Shown in pieces: positions 33,082 through 45,892 of a DNA stretch of 64,000 bases (positions are counted from its first letter, which is position 1; the number at the start of each line of letters is the position of its first letter). This DNA is from Tupaia tana. Lineage: Eukaryota > Chordata > Mammalia > Scandentia > Tupaiidae. The notes under the pieces were generated by a model that was given only the letters and a program-made list of their open reading frames with translations, made no database searches and was not told where the DNA came from. The translations under genes were made by a program, and so were the position numbers. Where the stretch lies: assembly GCA_026018925.1 (NCBI GenBank), contig JAKSZU010000009.1, forward strand, positions 38,895,194 through 38,959,193, given 5' to 3'.

Positions 33082-33362
33082 TTTTGTTTTTTGTTTGTTT
33101 GCTTGTTTGTTTTGCCAGGTACATGGGCTTGGTGAAGAGAGAGAAAGACAGAGAGGAAAAGTGAGAAATCCCCCCCACCCCAGGGGATCAGGAGACAGCC
33201 ACATCGCAATTCCTTCTCCTCCATTCTAATTCTCAGGATTTGGGGCACATAAACACATGTACCTGACATGATTTTTAAGATGCAGGGTCTGGAACCCAAA
33301 CCACTGATTTGGCCATGTAGGAATTAAGCCACCTTAACCTCCGTGCCACCTGCTGGCCCCTT
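33082..33362 (-). mobile_element. SINE-A, older antisense copy with a (GTTT)-rich tail
   Basis: The tail side has become GTTTGTTTGCTTG-type repeats. The body contains GAGAAATCCCCCCCACCCC. Ends GCCACCTGCTGGCCCC. Confidence 0.85.
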
Positions 33363-33626
33363 CGATAGTCTTTTTATGTGGAAGACTTTACGAAAGTAAG
33401 ATTTGTAACACAAAAACTGGGAGTTGTTTGTTATATTATATCTCTAATTAATTCATCATAAACTACAACATAAGATTCTGATAATTTGATCCTGAAATAT
33501 ATTATCGGCACTGTCATCCATGATAGTTCTTCAAAACGTTATACAAAGTCATCATTTAGCCCAGCAATCTCATTCCTAACTATATACACACACCCCCAAA
33601 TTAAAAGAAGACATCCAAAATAATTT

Positions 33627-33881
33627 TTTTTTGGAGAGGTTTTTGCTATAGGGCGTGTGCACTCGCCAGACAGACGGACAGAGACAGAGAGATAGAAAGT
33701 GAGAAATCACCCCCCAGGGGGGATGGTCACGCCGCAATCCCTTCTCCTCCATTCTCCTCTCGGGATCTTGGGCATGCGCGCCCACGCGCCCGGCATGAGT
33801 TAAGCCACTGGGTCCGGGACTCGAACTGCGGTCGACTATGTGGGAGTCCAGCGACATAGCCATTACGCTAACTGCTGGTCC
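33627..33881 (-). mobile_element. SINE-A, young antisense copy
   Basis: TSD CATCCAAAATAATTT / CATCCAAAGTAATTT, inside the L1 3' end. Confidence 0.95.
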
Positions 33882-34167
33882 CATCCAAAGTAATTTCTAT
33901 GAAAGTGTTATAAGGATACACTGATTCATAATACCTTAAAGGTGGAAAACAACCCGAATGTCCAAAGACTTCAGAATGGTTAAGCAAAATGTTGTATATT
34001 CATATTATGGAAGAGCATTCAGCCAAAAAAGAATAAGTTATTAATAATTAGTAATTAAATCTTAAATATTGATGAACCATGAAAACATGTGCTAAGTAAA
34101 AAAGTTAGAAGCAAAAGGCCCTCTATTGTATGCATCCATTTATATGAAATATCCAGGATAAATAAAT

Positions 34168-34427
34168 TTTTTTTAGATTGATTTTTGCTATAGCACATGT
34201 GTGCTTGCCAGTGAGACAGACAGAAACAGGGAGACAGAATGCAATAAATCACCCCTCAGGGGGGATGGCCACACCGTAATCCCTTCTCCTCCAGTCTCCT
34301 CTTGGAATTTTAGGCACACACTCACACACGCCTGGTGTCAGTTTGAAGTCACTGGATCCTGGACTCAAACTGCAGTCAACCACGTGGGAGTCCAGCAATG
34401 TAACCATTATGCCATCTGCTGGTCCCA
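34168..34427 (-). mobile_element. SINE-A, intermediate-age antisense copy
   Basis: TSD AGGATAAATAAATT / AGAATAAATAAATC. Sits in the same L1 3' end. Confidence 0.9.
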
Positions 34428-34697
34428 GAATAAATAAATCGTTAGAACACAAATCAGATTAGTAGTAGGCAGGAGGAGCTGGGAAAATGAAGGATAATAG
34501 CTTACTTAGTATAAGGTTTCTTTCTGGAATGACAAAGATGTTCTACAACTAGATACTGGTGTTGGATGCACAACTTTATGAATTTACTAAATGCCACTGC
34601 ATTGTGCACTTTAAATTATTTCAATGACAAATTTCGTGTTATGTGTATTTTACCACTATAATAAAGCTCAATGCAGAAAAGAAGGAGATCTTACTTG

Positions 34698-34698
<1 letters not shown>

Positions 34699-34745
<47 letters not shown>
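34699..34745. repeat. (TG)n microsatellite
   Basis: About 23 TG units next to the tail side of an antisense SINE. Confidence 0.95.
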
Positions 34746-34748
<3 letters not shown>

Positions 34749-35007
34749 AGAGGGTTTTGCAATAGGGCGTGTGTGATCACCAGAAAGACAGAGAGAGACA
34801 GAGAAAAACAGAGAGACCGAAAGCGAGAAATCACTCCCCAGGGGAGATGGCCATGCCACAACCCTTTCTCCTCCATTCTCCTCTCAGGATCTTGGGCTTG
34901 CACACACATGCGTCCGGCGTGAGTTTAAGCCACCGGGTCTGGGACTTTCACTGCGGTAGACTACATGGGAGTCCAGCGACATAGCCATTATGCTAACTGC
35001 TGGTCCC
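34746..35007 (-). mobile_element. SINE-A antisense copy
   Basis: Near-consensus head (CTAACTGCTGGTCCC). The sense A-tail side abuts the (TG)n run. Confidence 0.92.
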
Positions 35008-36164
35008 ATGTGTTTGTGTTCTTCAAATATTCATATTACACTGCTGATAAGTGATACTGGTAGTAAGATTAGTCTTCTACAAGGTACTGTTGCCATTATT
35101 GGGAGTGAAACATGACCTATGATACTGTAATCTGTGCCTGGCATCCTTTGCATGTGCTTACATTTCATGCGCTAATTCTTTCTCTTGTTGAGACATTTTT
35201 GTTGGTTCTTAGAAGATTCTTCTGCTAAGGAGTTCTTATAACAGGTCTGAGTTAAGGACGATACTTTTCCTCATGGACACCTTATGACTACTTTTTCTCC
35301 AGCTCCTAAATTCTGACTCAATGTCTATTGTTTGGGGTCACCAATAGTGCTTTTAGTGTCCTTCAGTACAACACATTTTAAGATAGCCCAGTTTTGTTTG
35401 TTTCCAGAGGACCCATAACTGTTCCATGGTAATATATATCCTTGCCCCATCATGGGTGGAAGTGAAGCTTGCTCTGAGTACATTCCCCATGTCTCCTTCT
35501 ACTCTGAAGTTATAGGATTATTAGGCCAAAGCTCTTATGATGAGTCCTTTCTCAAAAGCAAATCTTTTGGCTTTCCTTTATATGACTTGGCAATGGGAGC
35601 TTAGTGTTAACAGACCCATGTTTAAAATATCCTATGACCACTTCACAATATTTTAGTATGGTTTGTTCTGCCATATAATACTTTAGCATGCCAAGCTATC
35701 TGAACCTTATTTTGTTGTTCTCTTAGCCTTTGAATCTGCTCAAACACCAAGCTGATAAAAAAAAGTGTTTTGTTAATAATATGGAATATTTTATCTCTTT
35801 AATATTTCTGTTTGTTCTACGTTTTATTTGGTTTCTTTTTGTTCTGCATATCAGTTTTACTTTTGCAAAGCATTTTTAACAATATCACTCTGTTTTGCAA
35901 ACTAAGGAACTTCTATAAGATCAACACTTCATATTAGATCACAAAGTATTATAAATAATCATTTTCCTTTATTTAAATCATTTTTCTATAACAAGTTTAT
36001 CTCCATGTTTATTTTTTAATTTAAAAATAATAACTTCTGTGTAAAGAATCACCAAGAAGGGTGTTTATTTAGAATCAACATGTCTCATTTTCTATGGTGT
36101 TTGCCCATTTCTAGTTTAAAAATACTTTATCTGACAAAAAAAAATTGACAAATTTAACATGTGT

Positions 36165-36420
36165 CAGAGCCAGTAGGTTGCTTGGTGGTTAAGGCCCTGG
36201 ATTTCCACAGGGCTGAACATGGTTCAAGTTCTGGACCTGATGGCTTGAAAATCACGCTGGGTGTATGTGCATGCATGCCAAAATCCCAGGAGGAGAATGG
36301 AGGAGAAAGGATTTCAGTGTTGCTATCTCTCCTAGGGGGTGATTTCTCACTTTCCTTCTCTCTGTTTTTCTTTGTGTATCTCTAGTGAACACACACACTT
36401 TATGGCAAAAATCTAAAAAG
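36165..36420 (+). mobile_element. SINE-A, older sense copy
   Basis: Head AGAGCCAGTAGGTTGC, tail TATGGCAAAAATC. Confidence 0.85.
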
Positions 36421-36977
36421 AACAAAATAAAACCCAAAAACGTAACCTGTCTGTGAAATAACTGGCTTTTTCATGAATTATTGCCATTCCAGGGACAAAT
36501 TTAATTTTCAGTATTCTAAAGTTTTTATCTCTCTTGTCCTAATATCCCCTTATGCCAAATCACTGTAAAAAGCTTCTATACACTGCTGTTTGCTTTCTGC
36601 TTTGAAGAAAGAATCAGGGTGAGAACTAACAATGTGATTTACTTCATGCTGCAGAGAAAACTCACTAACAGAACTAATATGAACTCCTTGGTTATTTCCA
36701 GTAAATGCCATCATTCAAGCTAAATTATGTTACCTGTGAAGCTTGAATAAGAAGCAAACACTGAGAACTCTTTGGAATGATTTTCTAACTAAAACAAAGA
36801 GCAGGGTTTCTTTACTTTAAACTTTATTTCTTTTGAACTGCATTAACACAGTCAATCTTATGATCTACTGATGCACCTTGCCCTTCTCAAATGTAATCCC
36901 CATATTCTTTTGTGCCACCTGAATAAACTCCTTAATTTGGTTAAAAAAAAAGAGAGAGAGTGAGAAATAAGAAATAG

Positions 36978-37195
36978 AAAAAGAATACTTATGGTAGCAC
37001 AGTGGTAAAATGTGATGCTCTGTGAGGCTGACCCACATGGGAAGGTTCTGGGTTTGCATCTGTTAGGTCCACCTATGGTCATGATCCAGGGCTGCCTGAG
37101 GCCGGGGGATCACGGCATCAGATTGGAGGTGCTGTCTCTTTGTCTCTCTCACTCAAATAAGAAAGAAATAACTAAACTTAAAGAGAAGAAAAATC
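36978..37195 (+). mobile_element. SINE-B, sense copy
   Basis: Head GATGCTCTGTGAGGCTGACC, middle GATCCAGGGCTGCCTGAGG, CT part TTTGTCTCTCTCACTC, then an A-rich tail. This is the clearest sense copy of SINE-B here. Confidence 0.8.
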
Positions 37196-37719
37196 TGAAG
37201 AATGCTTAGTGTAACATTGTGTAGTTATATACATTATCATAATATGATTAATGTAATAAATAGACAAAGCCATAACAGTACCTATCCTGTGCAACACAGT
37301 CTCACATTTAATGGAAACAGGAAAACGTACAGAGGTTGAAAACAAATCTGTCCTTCACCATACACACACTCAAGCCAAGTAAAAGAAGAGACAAAAGCAG
37401 CCACAATTTCACAAGTTCAAGTGGCTGAGAGGGCCTTAGGCGTTTTGCTGATCTTTAAATACACTGTCAGTCACAAAAATCTTTAAGCAGTGTGACTGGA
37501 CTATACAATAAGCTTTAATCTTGTTTGGAGATTTTCCCAGTTTCCTCCCACCATCCAAGAATTGCTGTAAACTACACCTATGACATGAAAGACAGAACAA
37601 TATATTTCAGAGCATCTCAAAGAATTGAATATAGCTTAAACTTGGAGGGTTTGAGATTCTCTTATCTACTTGTTCCCATATTTCACTGTGCATCAATATT
37701 ATCTAGGGGTCTTTTTATT

Positions 37720-37965
37720 TATTTTTCTCTTTATTTCAATTACACTTTCCAAAGAGAGAAAGAGAGAATGGGAGACCTCCCCAATGGGCCATGGCCACAT
37801 AGCAATTCTTTTCCCTTTTTCCTTCATTTCTCCTTCCTGTTGGGATTTTGGACATGCACGTTATGTTCCTGGCATGTTTTTCAAGTTACTGAAGCTGGGA
37901 CCTGACCCATGGAAATTGACTCACCATGTACAGGTCTTAACCACTGTACTATGGGTCATTCTTCT
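37720..37965 (-). mobile_element. SINE-A, old antisense copy
   Basis: GGGCCATGGCCACATAGCAA, GGGATTTTGGACATGCACG, then AACCACTGTACTATGGG. Imperfect TSD around GGTCTTTTTA. Confidence 0.75.
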
Positions 37966-37989
37966 GGTGGTCTTTTTAAAATGTAGATT

Positions 37990-38207
37990 CTGAAGCCGGA
38001 TGGACATTCTGTGAAGCTGACCTGTATGAGAAGATTCTGGGTTTGTGCCCAGAAACATCCCAGGGTATGCTGGACACATATGTGCCCCTGATCTAGGGCT
38101 GGCCAAAGCTGGATGGAGATCACAGCATTAAGACCCTCTTGAGGAATTCCATCTCCTTGTCTCTGTCTCTCTCACTCATGGAAGAAATAAATACAATGAA
38201 AAAAACA
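37990..38207 (+). mobile_element. SINE-B, sense copy
   Basis: TGAAGCTGACCTGTATGAGA, ATCTAGGGCTGGCCAAAGC, CTCTCTCACTCATGG, A-rich tail. Short TSD around AGATTCT. Confidence 0.75.
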
Positions 38208-39202
38208 CTAGATTCTTATACTTATCCCTGGTGATGGTGATTCATTTTAGTTGGAATGGAAGGAGGTTAAATGTACTACTTCAGTATATTCTTTATTGTA
38301 GATTTTGATGAAAGAGACCAGGGGAGAGGGTAACGGGGTATTACATATCAAAGGTCACAATAACAGTGCTAACACTCCTGACTGGAATTACTGTGCCTAT
38401 GTCTTTAAATTTTTTGAAATCATATCCTTTTCTGAAAATAATTAGAAGGTAAGACTATAATTTAGTAATAATTGATATTTTATGTTAAAGACTGTGAAAG
38501 CAAATTAATCAATGCATTATTATAGATAAAAACTTATTTTTTATATTAAGATATTTTTCTTTTGAAAATATGATATGAAATGGCCTATGCAGGCTGTTTT
38601 CTTGCCACAAGCTCTATTACCCTAGAGAATGTGGAAGGTTACAGTCAGGATAAAGCCAACAGCTCCCCATTTCTCTCTCTTTCTGTTTCTCCTTATAAAA
38701 GTATGGAGGGCGAGATAATTATGCTTCTCAGTTAATGGCACATATTTACATCGGCCCATTTGAATCTTTTTCATGTTATTTGTTTGTTTATTCTCTTGTA
38801 TTTTTACTCATAATTACTGTCGCGCCATAGGCAACCACTGGTTAAATTATATCTTTTATGTAAATGTTCTAGACTATCTTTTAACTTTGTATGTGACTTC
38901 TAGAAATTGTTCATTTTCAATTAAGTTTATCAATTTGCTGCTTTATAATTTGTTTTTGAAGTTGTACTTGAGATGACCTTCCCTGCTCCTAGGTAATAAA
39001 AATATTTTTAAAGATATTTTTTCTGTTAAATACATAAATACATAGTAGACTTTGATATTTTGAATGATGTCATTTGACATTAGGTGTTAAGTACTGATCT
39101 AGTTTCATTTATTTCAATTTAGTGAGCCAGTTTTTCCAATATCATCTATTAAAATATTACTTTCTCCACTGATTCAGAGTGTTTCCTTAAGTTTACATGC
39201 AT

Positions 39203-39203
39203 G

Positions 39204-39237
<34 letters not shown>
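39203..39237. repeat. (CA)n microsatellite
   Basis: CG-rich start (GCGCGCG) followed by about 14 CA units. Confidence 0.95.
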
Positions 39238-39240
<3 letters not shown>

Positions 39241-39424
39241 GAACACACATCACCTCCGCCTCTGAATGCTCAATTCTCCAGTGTTATCTTTTTCTCCTCT
39301 GGTGGATACTAATCAGGTTGGGATTTTTTGTTTGTTCATTTCTTTATGCTTTTTGTCACTGAGGGTTTAAAAATATGTATTGATATCAGCTAAGGCATGT
39401 CTTCTTTCATCAGTCTTAATTTTT

Positions 39425-39680
39425 TTTTTTTGAGAGGTTTTTACTATAGGGCGCTGCGCTCGCCAGACAGACAGACAGAGACAGAGAGACAGAAAGTGAG
39501 AAATCACCCCCCAGGGGGGATGGCCACACCTCAATCCCTTTTCCTCCATTCTCCTCTCGGGATCTTGGGCACACATGCACACGAGCCTGGTGTGAGTTTT
39601 AAGCCTCCGGGTCCGGGACGCGAACCGTGGTTGACTAAGTGGGAGTCCAGCGACATAGCCATTATGCTAACTGCTGGTCC
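39425..39680 (-). mobile_element. SINE-A, young antisense copy
   Basis: TSD CTTAATTTTT (39415-39424, 39681-39690). Sense B-box GGTTCGCGTCCC. Confidence 0.95.
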
Positions 39681-39898
39681 CTTAATTTTTAAGATTGAGA
39701 TTAAGGTCTTTATTCTGTCATACAAATATTGTCTGAAGTTTATCATATTCCTCAAAAAAAAAAAATCCAATCAAAAATTTGAAAAGGATTTTCCTGAATT
39801 TATAGACCAATTTGAAGATATCATGATCATTATTATAATATCAAGTCATCACATTTGAGAATATGGATACCTCTATTTTTAAAATTATATCACTTTTG

Positions 39899-40360
39899 GG
39901 GCTGGCTGGTGGCATGGTGGTTAAGAGGGCTGGACTCCCCCGGGACCAGCAGTTAGCGTAATGGCTATGTCGCTGGACTCCCACGTAGTCGACTGCGGTT
40001 CGAGTCCCGGACCCGGCGGTTTAAACTCACATCAGGCGCGTGTGCGTGCGTGCCCAAGATCCCAAGAGGAGAATGGAGGAGAAGGGATTGCGGCGTGGCC
40101 ATCCCCCCTGGGGGATGATTTCCTGCTTTCTATCTCTCTGTCTCTCTCTGTCTGTCTGGCGAGCGCACGCGCCCTATAGCAAAAACCTCTCCAAAAAAAG
40201 AAGAAAAAAAAAAAGAGGGCTGGACTCCCTCACATGGTTGACTGCAATTTGAGTCCCAGACCTGGTGGCTTGCTTTCTCACTCCCTCCCACAGCCCTACT
40301 CTGTCTCTCTCTGATCAAACGAAAATAAATAAATAAATAAATAATTAAATAAATAAATAA
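39899..40360 (+). mobile_element. Old SINE (sense) split by a young SINE-A
   Basis: Host pieces 39899-39939 and 40213-40360. The CT-rich part is followed by (AAAT)n at 40322-40360. The guest duplicated AAGAGGGCTGGACTCCC (39923-39939, 40213-40229). Confidence 0.85.
39940..40212 (+). mobile_element. SINE-A, young sense copy nested in a SINE
   Basis: Near-consensus with head GGGACCAGCAGTTAGCGTAA. 17-bp exact TSD in the host SINE. Confidence 0.95.
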
Positions 40361-40489
40361 AGTTACATAAAATAATTCTTAAAAAAGTAAAATTATATCA
40401 CTCTTTATTTATATCTTTTATTATATTATTATTTTGAAGTTTTCATCAGAGAGAGATCTTTTAAATTCTTTTGTTTACATGTGTGTGTG

Positions 40490-40665
40490 TATGTGAAAGA
40501 TAGATTTTTTGTCTGGCTCTTGTCACCACCATCATGTCCCAGCCTCTTAGTCAACTATGACCACAGGTGCACGCTATGCAGGGGCTGGGAAACGAAGCCA
40601 GACCGATGTGTAGTCCCAGCCATTACACAGTGGCACCTTCCCACCTGTACCACTACAGCTGGGCA
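40490..40665 (-). mobile_element. Possible old tRNA-type SINE, antisense
   Basis: End GTGGCACCTTCCCACCTGTA and the middle GGGGCTGGGAAACGAAGCC suggest a decayed antisense SINE. Confidence 0.4.
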
Positions 40666-40999
40666 GAGGTCTTTTATATTCTTTTAAAATTCCTAGATAC
40701 TTTACTGTTTTTGCTGCTGCTGTAAACACAATTTTAATTATATTTTCTATTTGCTAATTTCCAGTATAAACATGCTATTGATTTTAAAGGTTGCTCTTAA
40801 AATTGGTAAACTTTTTTTTCACACCCTTCTTATATCTAACAGCTTCCAGTCTCTCATTAATTCTGTGGTCCTTCCAGACTTATTTCCATAGTGCACAAAG
40901 ATTCCTTTTCTTAAAGGCGATGATAAGTTCATCACCCATCAACCTTTTTCCTTCCTAGACATGAACACTATATTTACAGAGAGTTTCTTTATTAATTCC

Positions 41000-41520
41000 T
41001 CATACATATTTGGTGAGCAGTTTTTATACTGCAGAAATTTTGAAGAAGTTACAATGGTGAGGGTGACCAACATTGTTACTTCCTTAATGGAACATACAGA
41101 TCAATAGGCGAAACAGACAATCAGGTGAGCATTTACAATAAAGTAGGTTTTGCTACCATAAAAGAAGTAGAGATGCTATAAAGGTATATTGCCAACAAGT
41201 AGCTTGGCTTAAGTAAACTGAGGATTCTTGAAGAAAGTGGTTCAGCTGATATGTGAAGGTTGAATAATTATTATCCATTGAAAGATGGAGAAAAAAAGAA
41301 TGTTCCATGCAATATAAATTTCCAGGAGCAAAGAGATCATGGGATTTATAGTAACAATGAATTTTTTAGGGCAATATTACATGCTGTGTAAGGATATTTC
41401 AAAAGATGAAACTGACGTGACAGGAAAGGGCCTGAACATCTCCTAGTGCCTACTAAGGATTTTTGTCTTGAAGACAATGAGAAGCTACTGACATACTTTT
41501 GACAAAGAATTACATTTATA
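41000..41520 (+). mobile_element. L2-like relic, sense
   Basis: Ordered similarity to the L2 3' region: an AATGGTGAGG...AAACAGACAA start, AGGTTGAATAATTATTATCC, then GAAAGGGCCTGAACATC and AATGAGAAGCTACTGA. No open frame. Confidence 0.55.
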
Positions 41521-42274
41521 ATATTGGAATTATTCCTATTTAAGGTGAAGTTCATAAGTGGGCCTGTAGCAACTTCACTTTTTGGTGAATTTTTCAGTTA
41601 AGAATAAAGTTTATGGCATTTTGCACAGGCCCATATAACATAATGATTAAACAATAAAGAAATGTTATAATATCATAAAACAAGAAGAACAGATAACGGA
41701 GTATTTCCAGGGTTTGTTAACTCACTAGCTTAATTTCAGGGTTCTATGTCAGCTTTTCGGAAGTTTTATTCTTTTTAAATTGACAAGATGGGTGATGCTC
41801 ACGCAATACTGTTCAAAGACATTCAGTTTCTCTTTGAGAGTGGCTTCGCATTTTTTGTTTATGTTTCTTTTTTTTTTTTATCAGGGAAGGAAATTATTTA
41901 AGTTCCCCTAGAAATAGCACCTTAGACCTAATTGGCTAGTATTAGATCCCATTCTCATTCAGAGAATGGCAAATTCCAGAGTGACCACGATTGTCTTAGA
42001 CCAATCAGACTTTAACTCCTGGGGCCAGGGAGGTTGGGAAGCAAGGAGGCTACCTTATCTGGGCACAAAATCAGAACTTTATTAGCAGTGAAGAAAGGAA
42101 GTGTGGATTTGGGGTAGGTAACCAATAGTGTCTGAGGCACTGTATCATGGCCAAAAAGACCTTATGTAGTCTAGCGCATGTCTATTCTTGTCATTTTTTT
42201 TCTGCCCTCATTCATTCATTACATCCAGTATGTCATCATCCAAACAAATCATCTGAGTTAAGAAAGGGAAACTT

Positions 42275-42528
42275 GGGACCAGCAGAAAGAGTAATGGTTA
42301 AGTGTTAGACTCCAACCTAGTCGACCGTGGTTTAAGGTCCAGACCCCGTGGCTTAAAACTCATTCTGGGTGCATATGCATGTGTGCCTAAATTCCCAAGT
42401 CCCAAGAGGAGAATAAAGGAGAAGAGACTGTGGCATGGCCATTTCTCCAGGGAGTTATTTCTCATGTTCTGTCTCTCTATCTCTCTTGCATGAGCATGTA
42501 CCATATTAGCAAAAATCTCTCTCTCTAA
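42275..42528 (+). mobile_element. SINE-A, intermediate-age sense copy
   Basis: Head GGGACCAGCAGAAAGAGTAA. The tail merges into the adjacent GAAA repeat. Confidence 0.9.
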
Positions 42529-42720
<192 letters not shown>

Positions 42721-42814
42721 ACTCAAGGTAGAGGCCGTCTTGTGATGCCTTTCCTAAAACTCTTTACTGTATTAATCTTGGTCACATTCTCTGTAATTCT
42801 CACCTAATATCTCA

Positions 42815-43000
42815 TAATTGTAGAGTGCTTTTTGTATTTCAATGTCTTCTCACACAGGACCTCATTTGATTTCTATACATATCCATAGAGTTAACAGAGC
42901 AGTCCCAAGAGGTTGAGTGTCTGTCCACAGTGATCAAATGCCTCCTGGATCAAAAATTAATTCTCAAAACTGTGACTTCTCAGGCATTGGGTTATAATTT
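42815..43000 (-). mobile_element. MIR-like relic, antisense
   Basis: CACAGGACCTCATTTGATTT and TTGAGTGTCTGTCCACAGTG resemble the 3' half of MIR in antisense. Confidence 0.45.
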
Positions 43001-44018
43001 TTTCAGTGTATTATTCCTTATTAGTGGTGGTCATACTCTCATTCCTTTATTTGAGAAATGTACTCGGTAATAACAGGGTATGATTTGGACAGAGAGTTGA
43101 AGGAAACTGTAGAAAGAGAATGAATTAAGCTGGGAGGAAAATATAAGCCAAATCATGCCTGACTCTCAGTGCTCTGGCAGTAGGGAATGTAAGTCCACAG
43201 TCCAGTTAAGCTAGCTATTTGCATCAACCTCAGCAGGAAACTACAGAATGACTCTGCACCTGCTCCAAAACATTGGCAAATGGAGTTCTTTTGAAACAGG
43301 CAAACCAGGGAACATTGGAATTAGGCTTCAGAGGATCACTCAGGCCTAGCTAGATTGTAGGATAATGGCAGTAAGCCCAGATGGTCTGCATACTGTGTTG
43401 TCTATATTGTACCGGATGGCTGTGGATGCTGACATTTCGAATATCCATTGTAATGTCCATCTTCATTATGTAAGTTCTCCCACAGAAAAGCAAAAACAAA
43501 CAAACAAACAAAAAACAAACACATCCCCCCTCATAATGAAAATCTAACTACAATCAGATATTATATGTATTTTTCTCCACTTGATTATTTCTTGAGGTAT
43601 CACAATATGCTTACAGGATCGGACCTGAGAAATCATTTTAATTCCAACACTCCATCCAAAAGAAAATAATTTTCTTTGTTTAAATGTGTGTGTTTATGTC
43701 TAAATGTGCAGGTGTTTTGTATTTTACTCTTTCCATGTAAACAATTACTCTCACTGTTTTATGTTTTCATCTGAATGAAAGCATGGCTAATAGGACATTT
43801 ATATGCCAATAAGGGAGCTTAATCAGAAAGATGCAATTAATACCATGACATGTGCTCAGCTTCTTATATGCTTACCAATGTGCTGTTCTGTACCTCTCTC
43901 AAGCCTCACCCCCAAACCCCACTTCCATCTCTGCACATATTGTCACATCTTTTAAAAAAATTATTATTATTATTATTATTATTGTTTTATACATTCAATT
44001 GCTATATATCATATAGTT

Positions 44019-44290
44019 ATTTATTTATTTATTTATTTGGAGAGGTTTTTGCTATAGGGCGCGTGTGCTCGCCAGACAGACAGAGAGAGACAGAGAGATA
44101 GAAAGCGAGAAATCACCCCCCAGGGAGGATGGCCATGCCGCAGTCCCTTCTCATCCATTCTCCTCTTGGGATCTTGGGCATGCACGCACACGTGCCCGGC
44201 GTGAGTTTAAGCCACCGGGTCTGGGACTCGAACTGTGGTCGACTACATGGGAGTCCAGCAACATAGCCATTACACTAACTGCTGGCCCCA
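44019..44290 (-). mobile_element. SINE-A, young antisense copy
   Basis: TSD ATATATCATATAGTT / ATATATCTTATAGTT. The tail is (TTTA)n. Confidence 0.95.
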
Positions 44291-44559
44291 ATATATCTTA
44301 TAGTTTGTAAAGAGAATTTCTCCAGCATGAAATATACCTCAGACCAGCCCAGCTGAGAATACTATACACTGTATGATCAACAAGTAATAAGTCATTTCTG
44401 TGTACCACAAATGTCTAACTTCACGTCTTTTGAATCAAAAGATAGTTTACTGTTTTCTTTTCCACTTGAGCAAATGCTTGAATTCTTCATTTTGTGTGAT
44501 TTTAGGGAATTAAAAAAGTTCCATTTTTTTAAAAAACCTGTACTTTTAGGGATGGAATG

Positions 44560-44785
44560 TTTTCAATGAAAATATTCAATGGAACAGATTAGTCTATAAA
44601 CAGACCCATGGTTGTGTTTTACTAGTAACTATTTCATCCTGGGAAAATTATTGAATTGCCCTAAGTTCCAGCTCATTCATCAGAACAATGACAACACTAA
44701 TACCTTCCTAGAACAGTTCAGTGATTGAATTCTTACGAAGTATTTAGCATCGTGCTGGACACATAGTGAGTCAGAAGTATTATCT
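44560..44785 (+). mobile_element. MIR-like relic, sense
   Basis: CTCATTCATCAGAACAATGA, then GTATTTAGCATCGTGCTGGA and CACATAGTGAGTCAGAAGTA, in MIR core-to-3' order. Confidence 0.55.
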
Positions 44786-45344
44786 CCACAGCTTATTATA
44801 AAAAAACTCAGAAGTCATAAAAGAAAAAGTAAAAATTAGGCATAGACTGGGGCAATGCTCATATCACACCAAATCAAAAAAGAAGTTAAAAACAATTTGT
44901 ACAACAGGATTCAATTTTTTGGTTAACTCAAAGTAAACTCTGCAAAGAAAGTAAATGTGTCTGAGCTCATAAACATGTATCAGTAGATCTTCTGTGGCAG
45001 AGTCCCAATTCGCTCACCTACCTTCACCAGATGTGTTAGTGATCAGTAGAAAAATTTGTGACTATCTCCTAAATATTAGAATGCATGCAGATGGGATTTT
45101 AAGCAACTTACTAGAAAACAAAAGAAAACAAACATACTAATGTCTCAGGAGAACAAGGTGCACAAGCTATGAACAAGTAATTCATATAAAAGGAAGCAGA
45201 AATGACCAACATGACAAGGTGCTCAAACTTTGTTAGTAATTGGGAAATATGTTAAATCCTGTAATCTGCTCCCTTTACTGCTGCCTTTCATGTTGTGATG
45301 TCAACAGAAGAGGAAAAATGAGTTCATTTGTGTGGGCTGGATGG

Positions 45345-45855
45345 TGAGCTCATGCACGTCCTGACCCTTAGGCCCTGTGAATACTACCCTATACGGCAGA
45401 AGAGTGACTCCTACATTATATGCATAGAAAAAGATGTGATAACATTGAGGATCTTGAGAAGAGGTATTTATGTGGAATTTTCCAGGTGGGCCGTAAATGT
45501 GGTCCCATGTACCAGGAGGGGGTCTTCAAAAAGTTCATTGAAAATGCATAATGAACAAACTATGCAGAGATTTCACAACTTTTTGCAGCAAAATAAATTT
45601 GTATTTTAATTCTATTTTTCCATGAATTTTTTGCAGTTCCCTTGTGAATATAAGCATGAGGCAGAGAAAGTTTTGACGCACACACAGAAGAAACGGCATT
45701 GTGAACAAGGAACTAGAAAATGAAATGATGCAACTAGAAAACAAAACATCACCTCCTCTGGCTCCTTCTGTTTGCTTTCACAGACCTTTCCCCTAATAAA
45801 TAAATAAATTCCATCTTGGTTTGTATTTCTCAGAGGAACCAGACTAACATGCCAA
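45345..45855 (+). mobile_element. MLT1-like LTR relic holding a small DNA transposon
   Basis: CCAGGTGGGCCGTAAATGTG, then GAAACGGCATTGTGAACAAG, and CAGAGGAACCAGACTAACAT near the 3' end suggest a MaLR/MLT1 LTR. Weak to moderate. Confidence 0.45.
45512..45648 (+). mobile_element. Small mariner-like MITE, copy 1
   Basis: Ends are inverted repeats (CAGGAGGGGGTCTTCAAAAA on the left; the complement of the right end starts TTCACAAGGGAACTGCAAAA). Flanked by TA on both sides (45510-45511, 45649-45650). No coding capacity. Confidence 0.65.
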
Positions 45856-45892
45856 AGTATCTCATTCTATGGTTTCTTTTCTTTTTTACACT

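Larger units (their letters stand above)
33520..34680 (+). mobile_element. Old L1 3' end, sense, with two SINEs
   Basis: Pieces 33520-33626, 33882-34167 and 34428-34680. Phrases such as CCCGAATGTCCAAAGACTTC and TGTGTATTTTACCACTATAA mark the ORF2 end and 3' UTR of an L1M type. Confidence 0.7.
37690..38260 (+). mobile_element. Possible MER5-like hAT relic split by two SINEs
   Basis: GTGCATCAATATTATCTAGG, TCTTTTTAAAATGTAGATTC and CTGGTGATGGTGATTCA keep the order of MER5-type non-autonomous hAT elements. Weak. Confidence 0.4.

Noticed and set aside
39961-40179. ORFs of 60-90 codons with shared phrases such as MAMSLDSHVVD or RRMEEKGLRR at many places
   Set aside because: These recurring peptides are translations of SINE-A in its two orientations, not a protein family.
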